From Ulota crispa (taxonomy: Eukaryota; Streptophyta; Bryopsida; Orthotrichales; Orthotrichaceae): a stretch of 64,000 nucleotides of DNA. This document shows, piece after piece, positions 46,511-61,600 of this stretch. The translations under genes were made by a program, and so were the position numbers. The stretch covers positions 15,162,471-15,226,470 of the forward strand of contig OY987247.1 of NCBI GenBank assembly GCA_963920765.1. Direction: 5' to 3'. Within the stretch, counting starts at the first letter, position 1; each line of letters opens with the position of its first letter. A model generated the notes under the pieces. The model saw nothing but the letters and a program-made list of their open reading frames with translations. It ran no database searches and was not told where the DNA came from.

Positions 46511-47957
46511 TGAGCCATTCCAAATCATGCTTGAGAAAGAAAATCCATGGAAATGGAGTGAGCTTTGCAAAATAAATATTTTCTAGAGTCTAAGGCTAGA
46601 GTAAGGAGGTTGTGTACATTTATGGACACGAATGCCACGTGAAATAACATGGATGAAAACTCATTTTTTGTCAAAAAGTAGTCCACATTCATTCTAAAGG
46701 AGTAATATCATCTCAAGGTTTTGAAGCAAATCAGCGGCATCCTCAATCAAAAGCGGAAAAAGATATGGTCAAATGTTAAAAAACAAAATTGTGTTTCTTT
46801 TGAAAGAAAAATAGCCCTACAAAAGTAAAACCTATATTCAATACCAACCTTTAAATTTTGTTTAATTGAAGTTAGAAGCGATATGATGGCTATTAACCCT
46901 TTAACAATCACATCCATTTTCACAGAATCCACTGAAAACAAGGGTTGTAAGCTTAGATTTGGAATTGACTCAAATAATGAACCCATTTTCAATAATCCAA
47001 CCGTACAAATGGGAAGTACACCTTGTTTATTGTAATGCACCAAAATTTCAGCAAGATCTATCGTTGGAAGCGAAATATTATAATGATTGAGTGAGCCGTA
47101 TGTGGAAAATCTCTTGTGTTTCATTCTTGTTTAGTTTTGAATGTTAACCTTTCATGCTAGTTTTGATCGAGAAGAGCCTTACATTTCAAGAAAGTAGGGT
47201 TTCCCACCTTTCTAGCAAGATTGGTTTCACACAAAATAAACAAAAATAGCAATCACAAGGTGTAGCCACTACATGGGGATGCGTGGCTAAATTGACAAAG
47301 AATTGAGAGGAAATTGTTAACTCCGCTGTCAATTCACACACCCTGGTTCAGTCACATGATTAATAGAATTTTGTCCCTTGGGCTGCCAATTTGGATGCTG
47401 TGTCACTTGAACACAAGCACTTTCTAGCATTCACTCTGAGATTAAATAGTCGTAACTGTAGAAGATTTACTTTAATCCATTGTACCTTTACCTTGTTATT
47501 GTAGCACTTACGGCCATTTTAAACATTTACTTCATGGATTTTCTGATAGTGATTTTTGTAGAAATAATATATATTTAAAGATACTGGTAACTTGACACCT
47601 GTCACCTATTGCTGTGGATTTACTCTGCAATGGTTATTTGATGTTATTGAAGGTAAAGCAACATGTGTACACAAGCAATTGGTAGCAATCACCCATTTTG
47701 GAACTTGAATCCTATAGACCTCAGTTGTGTAAAAACACAAATTACAATAGATTTAAAAATAACATTACTTCAGAGTCAAGCATTAGCTGCCCTGGATTAT
47801 AAACAAATACGACTACAATGGTGCTTATACTAGCACTACATACACAACAAATACCAAACTGTATAGCTAAACACGTACTCACTAACAACCAAAAATACCA
47901 TACTATCCTGTCAAGGATCAATTGCACATACATAACATCCATATAGCAAATACTACT
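46511..47957. other. gene-free stretch left of the CACTA genes
   Basis: A minus-strand ORF at 46747-47124 has no recognised features. The left terminus of the CACTA element may lie between about 47260 and 47950, but no clear CACTA...TAGTG pair was found; GCCACTACATGG at 47264 is a weak candidate. Confidence 0.4.
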
Positions 47958-50900
47958 CTACAATCTTGCGTCCCTGTTGTACAACTTCTTCACTTCAGGG
48001 TAGAATTCATAGGGTACTTCAACTTCTTCTCTGCAATAAGCAGGTCAAATGAAGCGCTCCATTATCACGCACTTCATCCAAAGAAACTGGTGAATCTGAG
48101 GGGGTAACCAGGAACCACAATGCCAGGGCATGTTGAAACAATAGTTCAAGTCTTGATTTTCTTTGGGCGTCCTCTCTTTCAAATTGCCAGGTTGTTGTTG
48201 CACTCCTCATGTTGTTTTCCAGACTGTACAACACAAACAATGCATAATTACTGCCTAGCAACTTCATTTCCATAGCAAACAAAGATTAAGGCTTCAAGTC
48301 CTCTCCCTCTCTCTGGCAGCATACATGCCGTGTCAGTTCATACATCTCTATAGGTGGCCGACTGGAGTCATTCCACTAGCAAAACTGGAGCAATCTCAAG
48401 CATTTGAGTCATTTCAATCCAACAGTGTCCAACATTGCATGTCATTGTCACTATACTACAAACAATTTATAATTACTACGTAGCCTAATCCAAATTGCTA
48501 ATTACTTCTATCAAAACACCAACTACAATATCAAATGGCTGCTACTTTTGTTCAAACATGACGTACACACCGTTCCTTCAAGGCCTAGTTATTTGTCCGT
48601 TTGTATTTCATATTCCTCAAAAGAATTTATGTTGTCGTTCATCACTTTCTGTTTCAGAAGATTGATTGTTTCTCTTAACAACCCAAAATGATTATTCCAT
48701 TCTCAATTACTTTTGATATGTATATTCCCCTTGCATACTTGAACTCGGGCCTTTTAGAACATACACATATACCAACTTCACATTCATTCACCGGCATGTC
48801 ATTCACAATGCATTAAGTCAGACGGCTGTGTCCTTCCTGAATGACAATGACGTACCTCCTCCGTACGCATTGGTGCTACAACCGCTGCTCCTTCCTGGGG
48901 CACATCTGCAACTGTCAAACACATGTCCAATGGTGCTGCAGGCTCCCTACTAACAGTTGATTGTAACTGCAAGCTGAGAACTGCATGCACCACCTCAGCA
49001 CGGATTCCATCTTTAACAACCCCTTTAGTATCAAATACCACATGCGGCTCCCCTTTTTCAACAGCAGCGCGCTCCTCAAAAGCATTCCGTTAGCCCTTCT
49101 TGTTATTTCCCATGAGCTTGGAAACCTTGGCCGCAACCATTTCCTGCACAATCTTCATAAAATTTGGATGCCTTGCAATATCTTCCTCTGATATGCGGTG
49201 CAATTCAAGCGGGGGGGGGGGGGGGGCATGGCTTGTGCAGCTGTTCTCACATGAGACAGAACACTTGGAATGGGTATGGAATGTGAGCCGTAGCTCCCTG
49301 TAATAGTCAATCCACCATCACTTGGATCCACATAGGTGGTTGGTGCATCATCCAAGTATGCAATGCCGCCTTCAGACATAAGTAACTCACTCACAGTCCC
49401 ATGCAGAACATTCCTGTCACCTCTTCTCTTTCTAGATTGCCCTCCATAACCTTTGTCTCTAGACATCTCGAACTGTATTTCATGTGGTTCCGGACATCTG
49501 CCAAACTTATTTTGGAGTCTATTTTGAACTCCAACCTCACTTGAGGGACTAGTTTGTCCAAAATTAACCCGGCATGTGTTGGCTTTGCTGCAGTCATTGG
49601 ATTTCTTCATATGAGCTGGACTAATCAGTTGCTTTGCTAGTATTCGCCATGCTCGATCACTGCAATTTGCTGGTTGTGGTTCTTTGGCTTCAATCATGTC
49701 CTTCAGCTGCGCCCATCTCTTTGTCACTCCTCTTGCAATGGTTTCCTTCAAAACTTGAAACTTCAGAGGCGCCGTGTATTCCCAAGTATGTTGGATCCAC
49801 TCCCCTAATTGCTCAATTGCCCGTATGGGCTGGTCGTTGATGTTTCCAATTGACGGGTCAAGCTTATGTGATAGTAGCATGAGTTCATTTTGCCATTCAG
49901 TTATTCCTATTCCGTGTGGAACACCTGTGAGCTTGTCCACCTCAAGGTAGTTCCATGTCAACCCCAACTGGTGACGCCTTTTGCTCTCTCTCTCCCTCTC
50001 AGTCCGTTCAAGCCTTCTCTCCATACGCTTGATGGCATCGTTGCAAATCTAGATTTCCCTTCCAAGCAACTCCATTGGAATTTCCAAGTTCTCTTGTTGT
50101 AATGGTAAAGGTACATTTTGACCATCACCGTTGTCAACAGCAGTACTGTGATCCATTCCACACTCAACATTGAAAAGCCACGGAGAGTCCTCAGTATCGC
50201 GGCAATGCAAATCTCTGGACTGCAATGCATTGCCTGACCTCATGACTCTGCATTTCATACACCAATTCATGTAAGTAAGGTCAATAATCCCCATATTCTA
50301 CAATGCATGCGCTTCAAGGGCAGTGCTTCTTTCTTATATAATTGTTTATGTTGCGTCAGTTAACTAACATATTATGACAACATTAAAACAACATCATGAA
50401 CCTTTGAAAATATAGAAGAACCAACACTCGTAATTTCTCAATCACCTTCTAAATGACTTCTGAAAACTTGGAACACTTATAGAAATGTTCTAAAAGCATG
50501 GTTCACTTACACTGAGATTTTTGTTGTGATCAGCAGGGGGGAGTTGGGTTTGGGAAATTCTCCCCGGCTGTTGACTGCCTCCAATTCCGCCGATGCTATT
50601 CCCTTGTCCTATTTCCATTTGATATTGCTTGAAACAAACATTTCTTGAAGAAAGATGCCATTTGCATATGTCCTCTACTAACAGCTAAATGTGTAATGGA
50701 CGACCTCGGAGGGAATACTCCGTAACTCCCATCATGGAAATTCTCTAAAGGATGATCTTGAGGTACAAGGCTTGGCATCCACTCCTGTGACAATCTTCTT
50801 CCACCTACAATGATTTCAAAGTATGAGTGACTTTGCCTTCCATGTCAAATTTTTAGCCACAGAACGAATTACATGACTACTGCTGGATGCTTATCTGCAA

Positions 50901-51815
50901 TATACTAATAAGCAATTTGTAGGTACAAAGGAAAAGTGAATAAGGTGATGAACAACAAAAACACTTTAAAAGCTCAATCTTTTCATATGCGCATTTGCAC
51001 TATCACAATAACAATTCATAATAGGAGACATAAAAGTGTCAATACATTAAAAGTCAATCTTGGAGTTCATGTGTAATGCCTAGCTCAATCTTTTCCTCAA
51101 ATAGGTAATACTTTGATATTACAGTTCTTATTTAGCATTTTACCCAAATTATCATATTCTATAAGGACATGCCTTTACAGCACGGTAGCACAATATTCAC
51201 AATCATATGTATTGGATTACTTTTACTACATCACTATAATATGATTGTAATTCACATAATAATGACATTATTAGGTGTTTTTAATAAGTTGTCATTCACA
51301 TGACCATCAAACGGAAACTAGTATTTTGTCGATATGAAGGATGTGCTTTCAGAAATTACCTTCTTCTTCTGCTGCACGCACGTGCATCAACTTGACAGAA
51401 TGAGGTCCAGGAGGGATAATCCGTGACATTGAAGACTCTCCACCAAGAAGGGCACTCTGACTCCTTGTATTGCCTGCAAGGGGTAGTACAACAGATGGTG
51501 TAGTACTGTACGCCTCTCTCTGCCTCTCATGAAGTCATGCCAAACTCTGGCCTGGTGACTGCTATTGCCATTGTTGCTGGACTTGCAATGTCGTTCCTTC
51601 CCCAGTAGGCAACTCAGCATTTGTCGATTCCATAACTGCCAAGTGCTTAGAGGAACTATACCCCCCAACTTATGTATGCCTCTGAGGTCCATGTCCGGCA
51701 TTCGGTATTTCCTCCATACCGGTGTCAACATCGCTTTCACATTCTCCGCTAAGATTCCACTCTACAAACTTCTCTTGATGCCTCCCAAAGTTGTACCAGG
51801 CTGCCATATCTTCAA
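47958..51815 (-). pseudogene. CACTA tnpA-like gene (Transposase_24 type), broken
   Basis: Minus-strand exons are recognisable at about 51815-51357, 50810-50517, 50294-48846 and 48030-47958, with a further exon in 48240-48060. The central part reads MERRLERTERERESKRRHQL, then TKRWAQLKDMIEA, SDRAWRILAKQLISPAHMKK and QNRLQNKFGRCPEPHEIQFE, which fits the plant Ptta/En/Spm (PF03004) pattern. Near 49190 follows ISEEDIARHPNFMKIVQEM. The last exon ends PEVKKLYNRDARL. These proteins bind element ends and assist TNP2. The frame is interrupted by a TAG at 50049, a TAA near 49092, several stops in the 51.4-51.8 kb exon, and a frame change at a 16-base homopolymer at 49211. Neighbour: the divergent TNP2 gene. 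Confidence 0.75.
49211..49226. repeat. 16-base G homopolymer
   Basis: A run of 16 G encodes a proline stretch on the minus strand inside the tnpA-like gene. The reading frames on its two sides disagree, so slippage here (biological or sequencing) shifts the frame. Confidence 0.9.
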
Positions 51816-54800
51816 ATCTACATTAGCCCAAACACATTAATCAATAGTATTTTTAGCCCCTACAGTCATTAACACTAAAGAAAATAGTTTTTCATTATAA
51901 AAGGCTGTTACATATCCAAGGCTACATCCTATACTTCCTCGCCAACACATACCCCTATCCTCCAGTAGCAACATGCATTTTGTAAAGGGATATTGCATGA
52001 CATGCATGGGTTCATACACATGTATGCTCCCTTCCCAAAATATGCGTCGTGCTGACAACCATGTACTTGAAATAATTATCTTTATGGTATGTGCATTACA
52101 AAATGTCCATACAACTTATTACACAAGCATCACTTGAATAAGTAGTTCACTAAATTCTAATATAACGGACATGTACATGTTTCATTTGATTGACAATCAA
52201 ATAAAGCATACATACGGTTTGCTCATGGATTTTTCCGTGAAGTTGAACTACATCATATCCTCTTAATGGATGGGCTCTTGTCTTGGTGGATCTTATAATC
52301 ATTGATAACTGTTACTACATCACTACAGTCCTCAACATATCCTGTAAACTATAATGAACGCATACTTCTCTTTGATTCTTTGACTGCTTGATCTTATTAG
52401 TACCAATATGGGTAATTTTTTCAAAAATCACCTTGTCCACATGCACAGTACATCCTAGAGACCACATGAAAGTGAAGGTACCTATTATATTGTGCCCACA
52501 TTAAGTATTGTTTGCACAGGAGACAATTGTGCAAGCATGTTCCTTAGTTCACGACAAATCTTATTTCACATGCTCTTGAACTTTGGTTGAACTTGACATT
52601 TGCAGTTACATTGTACATCATAATGTTGTACCACCAATTAGAATGGAAGGTAAATTTCTTTGGGAGAATGATTTCAATTCTCAGTTATTCATTGCTCTTC
52701 TATCTTACAAGACATTGCTTAGCATCTGCAGTGACCACAATTCCTTTTGAAGTTGTTATTCTCTTATGCTAAACATGTCATCAATATAAACAACGACTTC
52801 CTTGGGGTTAACTATTGACCCAGTTATGAAGTCACTTACCTTAAATTCAAAACCTAAAATCACCTACAAAGAGAAAAAAAAATGAATGCAAATATCAGAG
52901 GTAAAGTGAATCCTTTACATGCATGTCAGTTATCTGCAAATATCATCCGATATCTGTCATTGTAGTAAGACAACTTTATTTCCCATGAACAAAGTCATGT
53001 ATTCAATACAGAAAGATTCCTTTTCAGTTCAAATTTTGACTTTGCTTATAAAATAACATTCACTTCATTCCTGAACTCAGACATATGCTTATTTTGTAAT
53101 CATATATACCATATGAGACATTTAGGAGAATCAAGAAATCATACCTTCTAGAGCATATGCGGTAATAAATATGTCCAGCCGCTCTTTGCACAGCAGGATT
53201 CACACTTTCATTTTGTCAAAGGCAATGACTATCAAACTTATCCATCAGTATCCCCACAAAACGATCATTTTGTATTTACGTGGTTTATTTTGCAAATGAG
53301 GTTCTCCTCAAATAAATCTTACAAATTCCCCATGGTTTTACAACCACATTCATTGTAGTTTCTACGGAAGTGTTTCGATTGTTAACACAAATTTATCACA
53401 TTTTTTTGCAAGGACTGCTTAATTACCTGCCGTGACATCTCTGTGAACCACTATTGACTCTCTTCAAGTTTTCCCTCCTTTGGATCACTTACCTACAAAC
53501 TTGATGTTGTAGGACTCTGACAAAGAAGTACGCTTCCCGCTCTGGCGACCCTCAGCACCTATTGTAAGAAATTTGCATACAAATGAATCAATCTTGCAGT
53601 TCGTGGCGTAGCCTATTACTACAAGTTCTCTTCAATAGTGGACGGTGTGAGAGAGAACTCTGTATCAGTAGAACGTCATCTTCTCCTACAAATTCTCTTT
53701 ATCTTGCTGTGGTCCATGAACCCACCGCATATTTGCTTGCCTTCAATGCTCCCAAAAAAATCGGATCACTACCAAATTTCCTGCATGCTAGTGGTAGTCT
53801 AAATAAGACGGCTACTACGCCATACTATACGTCAATGCCTTTAATTAATTAGGGGACTCAGTATTTGTTCACAAGAAAAATGCTCCTGCATTAGAAATTC
53901 TGGCCATTGAGCTCTACACTAGAAGACTTGGAAATAGTAAATTGTGAACTGTAGCACATGTCCAACATGCAGCGCACTTAATTGATCTAATGCCATCGTC
54001 ACTACAATGGCTCTTACTTTCCCAATTCAGTCGCTTCTTTTACTGTCAAGTTACCCCCGAGATAACCTAACACTGGGATGAACTATTTTTACAGTCCGCT
54101 ACATGACATGGCACCATTTCTACAATTCCGTGTCCTCATCTATTTCTGAACTGCACTTCCATTAAAGCAAAACCCTCTCCCATCAAATTTGACGTACGTG
54201 ACAAAAATTTACTGCTTCAGTGAATACAAATACATCCCAAGGACTTTGTGTAAGCCTTTGTAGCTGTAAGGTCACTTCTAAGAAACTTTCTTGATATAAA
54301 CAGATCATTTTCCATTGCGACGCTAAAAATAGGGTCTCAAAAGTAACTCACCACGGAATTAGGGTATTTTGGCTTGATTTTGCAAAAGGGAATAGTGAAG
54401 ACCCCTTAGCACATACTGTGTGAGGCAGCTGCATCTGTGCTTCATGTATACTAGCTTTTTTTGAAAGTGATATACAAATTGGGCAACAACCTCCATGGCC
54501 TGCAATTTCAAGAACCTGCGGAGAAGGGCATAATATTCTGCAACTACAAGTGAACACTAAGGTGTCATTGAAAAGGAAAAGTATTATCTCACTAAGTATT
54601 GAGGGAGAGATTGATGTCTTGAAACAAGCGTTTTTGAAGGTAAGTGCCAAACCCTAATTCTCAAAATTGACAAGTTTAAGCCTGGTGGGTCACATCAATG
54701 TCAGTCAATTTCATTTATTTCCTTCCATGATTGCACACCATCACTATGATATGCAAATCTCCCTTGAAAATTGTCTTTTGCTCACATTGGCCCTCTCATA

Positions 54801-55667
54801 CTCTGTTCTCAGTGGGTACGTAGAACATCTAGGGTTTCTCCATGTGTAGTAGTATGTTAATACCTCAACCTCCGCGGTTTTGCAATTCAAAATGTATGTG
54901 AGAACACGGTGGTCCCTTGACGGACATGTTTGTCTTCCAACTTCCAAATTCCTCTAGAATGCCGTTGTGTGCTCCAGAACTTCACGAAACTAGGCCTGCT
55001 GACAACAAAAACAATTGTAAATTAGGTTAGATTTTAGGCAGACATAGGAGTAATTTCATTTTGAAATTGTAATTGGGTTTATTCATCAACGTGTACTTGA
55101 TCGTAATCTAGAACTTGTATGTAGCAAATGCAAAAGTCTAGAAGATTTTTGTATACATTGAAGCAAATTGCCAGTACTTGTAATTTAATTTGTTCGATGT
55201 TGCCAAATATGGTCGTGTAAGAGCAAGAACTCGCGTACTTCATGATGGCTTCCATTTTGGTATTTTAGTCACACAAGGCGAATTGTTTGTAAAACCGCCA
55301 AAGGTGATCTCCCTTGAGAAGGTGAACTCTGAAATTTTAGGTATGCATAACTATAACTAGTGCCATCACTTACTCAAATGGTTTTCTTTCAATGTGGCTA
55401 CATCTGCCGGTCTTTCTAGGCGTACTCGTCATTTAGAATTGAAAATTTGAAAGTTTGCCAATGTTTAAGGTTTTTTTTGGACTTGTTTATCAATGATATT
55501 CTAAGACGTAGTCCTTCATACTGAATTTGTGAAGGCTATTACTGGACTCTAGTCACCGTCCTTTATGCAATGTCTGTTTGAACTGCAAATCAAGGTGAAT
55601 ATATTGTATACCATAATTGTATGAAAAGATATTTTTAGTAATTTGTTGGAAGTGGTGTGGATGTGTA
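51816..55667. other. spacer between the two CACTA genes
   Basis: No convincing coding region. Composition is less AT-rich than the MITE zones. It may contain first exons and a bidirectional promoter; I could not place them. ORFs at 53583-53852 and 54348-54650 are unrecognised. Confidence 0.4.
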
Positions 55668-58600
55668 TGGCAGTCTCTAAGTAGCGGATTAGATACAATG
55701 AGGCCGTGTTTATCAGGAGAAGCCTACCACATCAAGAGAGCATGTGCAGCGAGACAAGGAATTAGATCATATTTATGTGGCTATGAGAAATGCCACGGCA
55801 TGAAGACAAGATTGGCCAAGGTTGTGCTACTCCACCATCGCAAATACGGCCAAGATTTCTACCTCCGAGAGCCTTTATTGGTAAGTTCTCCACCTTCTGT
55901 AAGAAAAGTACAACAACATTCTTAGCATAATATGTGTAATGGGAAGAATGCAGGTACATTTCTAAATTCAAGCCGACTCCCACACGCAGTATATGTTTAT
56001 GTGCCTACTACTCCAGTATCAACAGTACCGGATTTGTTAAAAGGATCATGGGATAGGCAGAGCTCTCTAGAACTTTCTAGTTGCTATTTTGGAAGAGAAA
56101 TTCAATTCCAAAGAAACCATCAAATATGTGAATGACCAAAGATGTCATACTCCACTTGGTTCATCTATTGTTCTGAACATTTTTAATGCAGTACATTCAG
56201 CTTTCATGAAAATCCCTTGTGGTTTCATTATTTTTAAAATGAATGATGTAGAAAAAGTTGGTGACTTTTGCACAACACATGTAATTCACCAGTTCATGTA
56301 CATGAAGAAGTAGAACTTAAAATTCAACATCATTACATTGAAATGGTCCGGATCACTTTGTCCTCTGTCGGAGTTGTTTCACCACAGTTAGATGCACTTG
56401 TTAGTCCAATGAATGTTTGAATCCAAACCTTGTAGTAAGTGCTGAATAGGATTGGTTGAATTGCAACTAGTTTCCAAGTACTGTACATCCATTACGGAAG
56501 ATTATATAGTCTGAATTACTTGTTAGTGAAAGTACAATTAATGAGAACATATGCAGGGCTCCATTCTCGTGGTCCTCATGTCAGCAGTAGAGTAGGCGGT
56601 TTTGAATTAGTGAATTACAAGAATAATGTCTATTTCATATGTGTGATTGTCATCCAAAATGGAAGGGAACAATGACGATATAAGGCTATAAATGGAAGGG
56701 GCCCAGAGAATGAAAGACCTCACATTTTGGACTATATTTGTGCATACCGTTTTCCATTAGTTTCACGCCATTGAGGTCCTCCATATTGGAAGAGTGAGTC
56801 AACTTTGGAGCAGTATTTTCTATTCCCTATTCAATCTTGAAACAACTACCAAAGAAATTCCAAGAAAATGAAAAAATAAATTGAATACATGAAGTCCTTG
56901 TCTTGTAGTGAAATGTTTAAAAAAAATTATAAGCACTTCGGTCTTACTTTCATAACTATAGGACATAACATGTTACATGTCATTACTGTCCCACCTTACC
57001 GTCTTTACAAGTATAACACTGATTGTGTTTTATGTAGTGGTCGTCCATACTGTAATGATCGGTTTCACTTTAACTAGGGTTGAAGTAGTACACATGGATT
57101 TTTACATTCTCTTTTACTTCAACATTATTCAACAAATTCTAAGTAGATAGCATATTACTCATAAGTAATGAAGACATTATTGTCCTTCATTAGTTCACCA
57201 TCCTTTCCTGTAATTAAAAAATTAACAGAATAACTAAACAAAGATTGTGAACTACTTTCTCATGTATAAATCAAAGTTCATATGTTCCACGCTCATGGTT
57301 ATCACAGGAATCATTTCCTCATAGTAATAATGGTTTCACCTGTTAACATGCAATCCGGGCGAGTACCAATTTTTTTGTGGATTTGTTTAGTGACTTTATT
57401 TATCATGTTACTAACTTACTCACGCATGTCTTTTGTAGGGAGATAATGACTCAATATTGCCCGATGCTCATGAGAACATGCCCGACCATGTTGCTAGTCT
57501 TGAAAGACCAGCATGTCTAGTTGAAGAAGATTGGGAGGTACATGTAAGAGAACAACCCAACACAAATATCGATTTCCAAGAAATGGCAGAGAACTACTTT
57601 TCACGTGCAGATGCGATTCACGTTGAGAGCTCAAGATATGACAATGCCGTATTGCAATTTGATGACGTATCATCTGCAGAAGACGAGAAGGACAATAATT
57701 GGCTTCTGGAGTCACTCCTTTGGGAGTCCACGCAGCCCCTGTACAACGGATCAACTATAACATGCCTCAGGTTCTACATTATACTCATGTCACTTTGTAC
57801 CTTGTTCTCTGTTAGTCAGCAATTCTTGGACAAGATATTAATGTTACTACGAGATGATGTACTGCCTCCTAGGAATTGTTGCCCAAAAAGTGGCTATGAA
57901 ATGAAGTTGCTGCTAACAAAACTTGGCCTAGCACACCAGAACATTCATTGTTGTAAATGTGGCAAGACTCTTTACTAGAAAGAGAATGCAAAACTTCAAG
58001 AATGCCGTGAATGTCAAACATCAAGATTTATGGAGGGATCTGAGACTGTCCCAATTAGGGTGCTACGGTATTTCTCAATCATACGAAGACTTTAGAGATT
58101 GTACAGGTGCCCTGAAATTGCCAAACACTTGAAGTGGCACATAGGTAACCACTCGGAGGATCGAAAAATGGGCTCCGTAGTGGATAGCTATCAGTGGAAG
58201 TTCATCAATCAAAGATTTTTGGAGTTCTGCTAAGACATTAGGAATGTCAGGATGGGCTTGTCACTTGACGGGGTCAACCCTCATGGCTTGCAATCCTCTA
58301 AGTATTTAGTCTAGCCCATTCTCATTGTGTTGTACAATTTGCCACTCTACTTAGTGACAAAAAGATTCTTCATGTCATTGACCATGATCATACCAGGTAC
58401 TAGTTCACCTTCTGAGTTCTCTATTGACATTTACCTGCGCTTGCTACTGCACAATTTAAAAAAATTATGGGTGGGAGTACTAGCATTGGACATGGCCTAA
58501 CTAATTCATTCAAATTGTAACTTCAAATTACGAGGCATGATTTTGTGGACTGTAAATGATTTCCCTGCATATACCCTTGTATCCGGTCAAGCCGGCAAGG

Positions 58601-61600
58601 ATTATGCAAGGTGCCCAGTCTGCAGAGAACACACTTATGCTCAACACTCAAGGGAAGCCGATAAAATTGTATATCTAAAGCATAGACGATGGTTGCCTTC
58701 AACTCATAGGTGGAGGTTGGCAAAGGAGGCATTCAATGGTGACATCAAGCTTGGAGAAGCACCATGCCGTCAAACCGGGCGAACTATTGTACATTGAGGA
58801 GCTATGAGGGAATCATATATGGGATGTGGAGGGCAAATAAATGGGGAGCATGATCCTCGTGACGTAGTATGGGGTGAGGCAGATTAGTGACTTGTATGAC
58901 CCATTTTATTGGGCGGTGAGTTACTATTCTTCTTTTTTGAACATCTGTTTATGAAAAATCATATAATAGAAGATGACAAATAAAATATGAAATTAATGGC
59001 ATTTATGTTTATGTGATGTAGGAGCGATTAATGATGGATTATGTACTAACATAACTTATGTTTCAGTCATGTAGACTCCGCATACAGAATTCTCATCAAG
59101 GAGAGTTAGTAAAGCACGTCTATGTACATGGAGGTTGCTGTTGGATAGCTTCTGTATGTCTATGTCAGTGCATCCATGTAACCGCCTGTCCAATGTAAAG
59201 TTTGTCGGATGTGGCACTTGAGTGAGGTCATTCAGGAGTTTTTTTTTTCACTTAGCAATAGTGCCAAATGATTGAATTCTTGTGACAGTAGAGTTCTGTC
59301 ACTCTTCATTGATGAAACGCTAGTATTACTGGTAGCAAGATAATTGCATGTAACATTTGGTTTCAGCATGTCATTGCTATGAATAGCATGGTCATTGTAG
59401 GTTTCTTTTGTAAGTTGGGATGTGCAGCTAAAAAGAATTATTTGTGCTATTTTACATCATAAGATTAGTTATGGTAGTAAATGAAGCTGACGTGTGTCTA
59501 GCTTCAGAAATTAGTGGAAAAGTAGGTGATGTACCGTGAACCCTAGATAATAGATAGAATATTGTAAAACATACTGCATGCTGTTAGTTTCTTGGAGATA
59601 AAAGTATGTTAAGATACTCTCCTTGTTTGTTGATAAAATTGTATACCATGGATTGGCAAGACCTGCCAATGAGACACACATTGGATGCAATGCACTGCGA
59701 GAAGAACGTCTGTGACAATTTGATGAAGACACTATTTGGGGAGACTGATACGATGAAGTCTAGGGAGGATTTGCGAGCTAGGAGGATTCGGCAACATCTG
59801 CACTTGCGGCAACAACCATCTAGAGATATGTTTTTCATGCCAGATGCGCTGTATGTATTGTCTAAGGCAGACCAACTGGAGTTTATGGTGGTATTATAGG
59901 AATTAAAGTTCCCTACCAACTATGTGATACCACTACGACATTGCATTCAAGATGGTAAGCTAAGGGATTTAAAAACCCAAGATTACCACATATTAATGCA
60001 GCAAGTGCTGCCACTGTGTCTCAAGAACATTGGTCATCCTTCACTCTTAGGGGCTATCATGCATTTAAGTCGGGTTTTCAAACGACTTTGTGCAAAGGTT
60101 GTGGATGTAGATCAAGAACATCAAATGAATTTTGACGTGGCCAAGATTATATGTTCCTTAGAGCAGGAGCTGCCGCCATCAGTTTTTGTTATTATGATGC
60201 ACTTACCGATTCACTTTGTTGAGGAACTATTTTTTTGTGGTCTTGTACACACGAGGTGGATGTACCCTTTTGAACGTTTCATGAAAACATCAAAAGGGTA
60301 CGTGAAGAATAAAGCAAAGCTAGAGGGTAGCATGGCCAATGCATACATGAGGGAGGAATCACTAGTGTTTTTGACTAAGTACTTATCTGCTTACACTCCA
60401 ATGACAAAGAGGGCATGGATGATGAGGAAGACCAAACAATGTGCGATGATAAACTTGAAGAACAAGGAAAACAAAATTGTCCTATGACCCAGGAGTTCCA
60501 GAGCTTAATTCAGGAGTTTGTTCTGAACAACACTATACATATGTCAGGCTATAGATGGTACGTTACTAGTGACTGATCCCAATTCGTGTCTTTTTGTTCA
60601 ATGTCCTGAATTATTGTATGTCAATGATGAATGACACATAGCTTGGAATTTCAGGCATAAATTTGATAATCCAATTAAAATTTGTTTAAAGATGAACTGT
60701 CAATGTGTCAATTTTCTAAATTCTTGTCGTTGGCCTTGTCATTGCCAGTAGGCTCTGGTAAATCAAGTTGTACTGAGAAGTGCATGTCATATGACATACA
60801 TGTACAATTGTATGACATGTAAAAACAAATGTGCAATCTTTGAATGTCAGTATAGGAACAAAATAGTCTATACCGTGTGCATTAAGGTCCGCATGAACTC
60901 ATGTGAGTACAAAACGTGAAGTGGGTGTAGTTTGACTAAGGTAGGAGGCTCATAAATGGAACATATAAGGGCTGAAATTGAATTTTGGGTAGGTGAAATT
61001 CTTTGAAATGATTTTCAATAAACTTTCCTTGAAAGACAAGAAGAATCCGCATCTAACCCAAGTTGTTTCATATTTTTTGGAACTTTGTGGAATTAGTTAC
61101 AAATATATGAAGTGGAAAGGCCATAGGGCTCTAAAATGGAGCACCTCCTCAAATGTACATGAGCTGTATATTGTTGAAGGGCTATGAAAAACAAGAAGTA
61201 CAAAAAGAGTACATTTGAGGAGGTGCTCCAAATTTGAGCCTGCTCCAAGTTTGAACCTCCTACCTTATATGCAATTTAGTTTGGTCCACGTAAGTCACTG
61301 TAAGACTTAGGACTTGGAACATTGAAATCCTGGCTGAGTGTTATGTATGTCCAATGTATTAAGATACATGGAACAGCCTCAAGCAAATGAGGTTTGTGTT
61401 GGGGAGTGCGACTGGTTTTTAGCTTGGAGAAGACATAAGAATTTTTTAATAAGAGGACATACTATGCTATAAGAAGGGTGAGTTTCTGTAATAAGTTACC
61501 ATGTACACTGACTTTAGTTCTTACCTAAAATTTTGTCAAAGCATTGATCATTGTCGTGTAATGTATACTTCAGGAGCCAAACCGTCTTGGAGACATGTTG

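Noticed and set aside
47264-47276. GCCACTACATGG as left CACTA terminus
   Set aside because: No matching inverted TAGTG end and no subterminal repeats could be found, so it may be chance.
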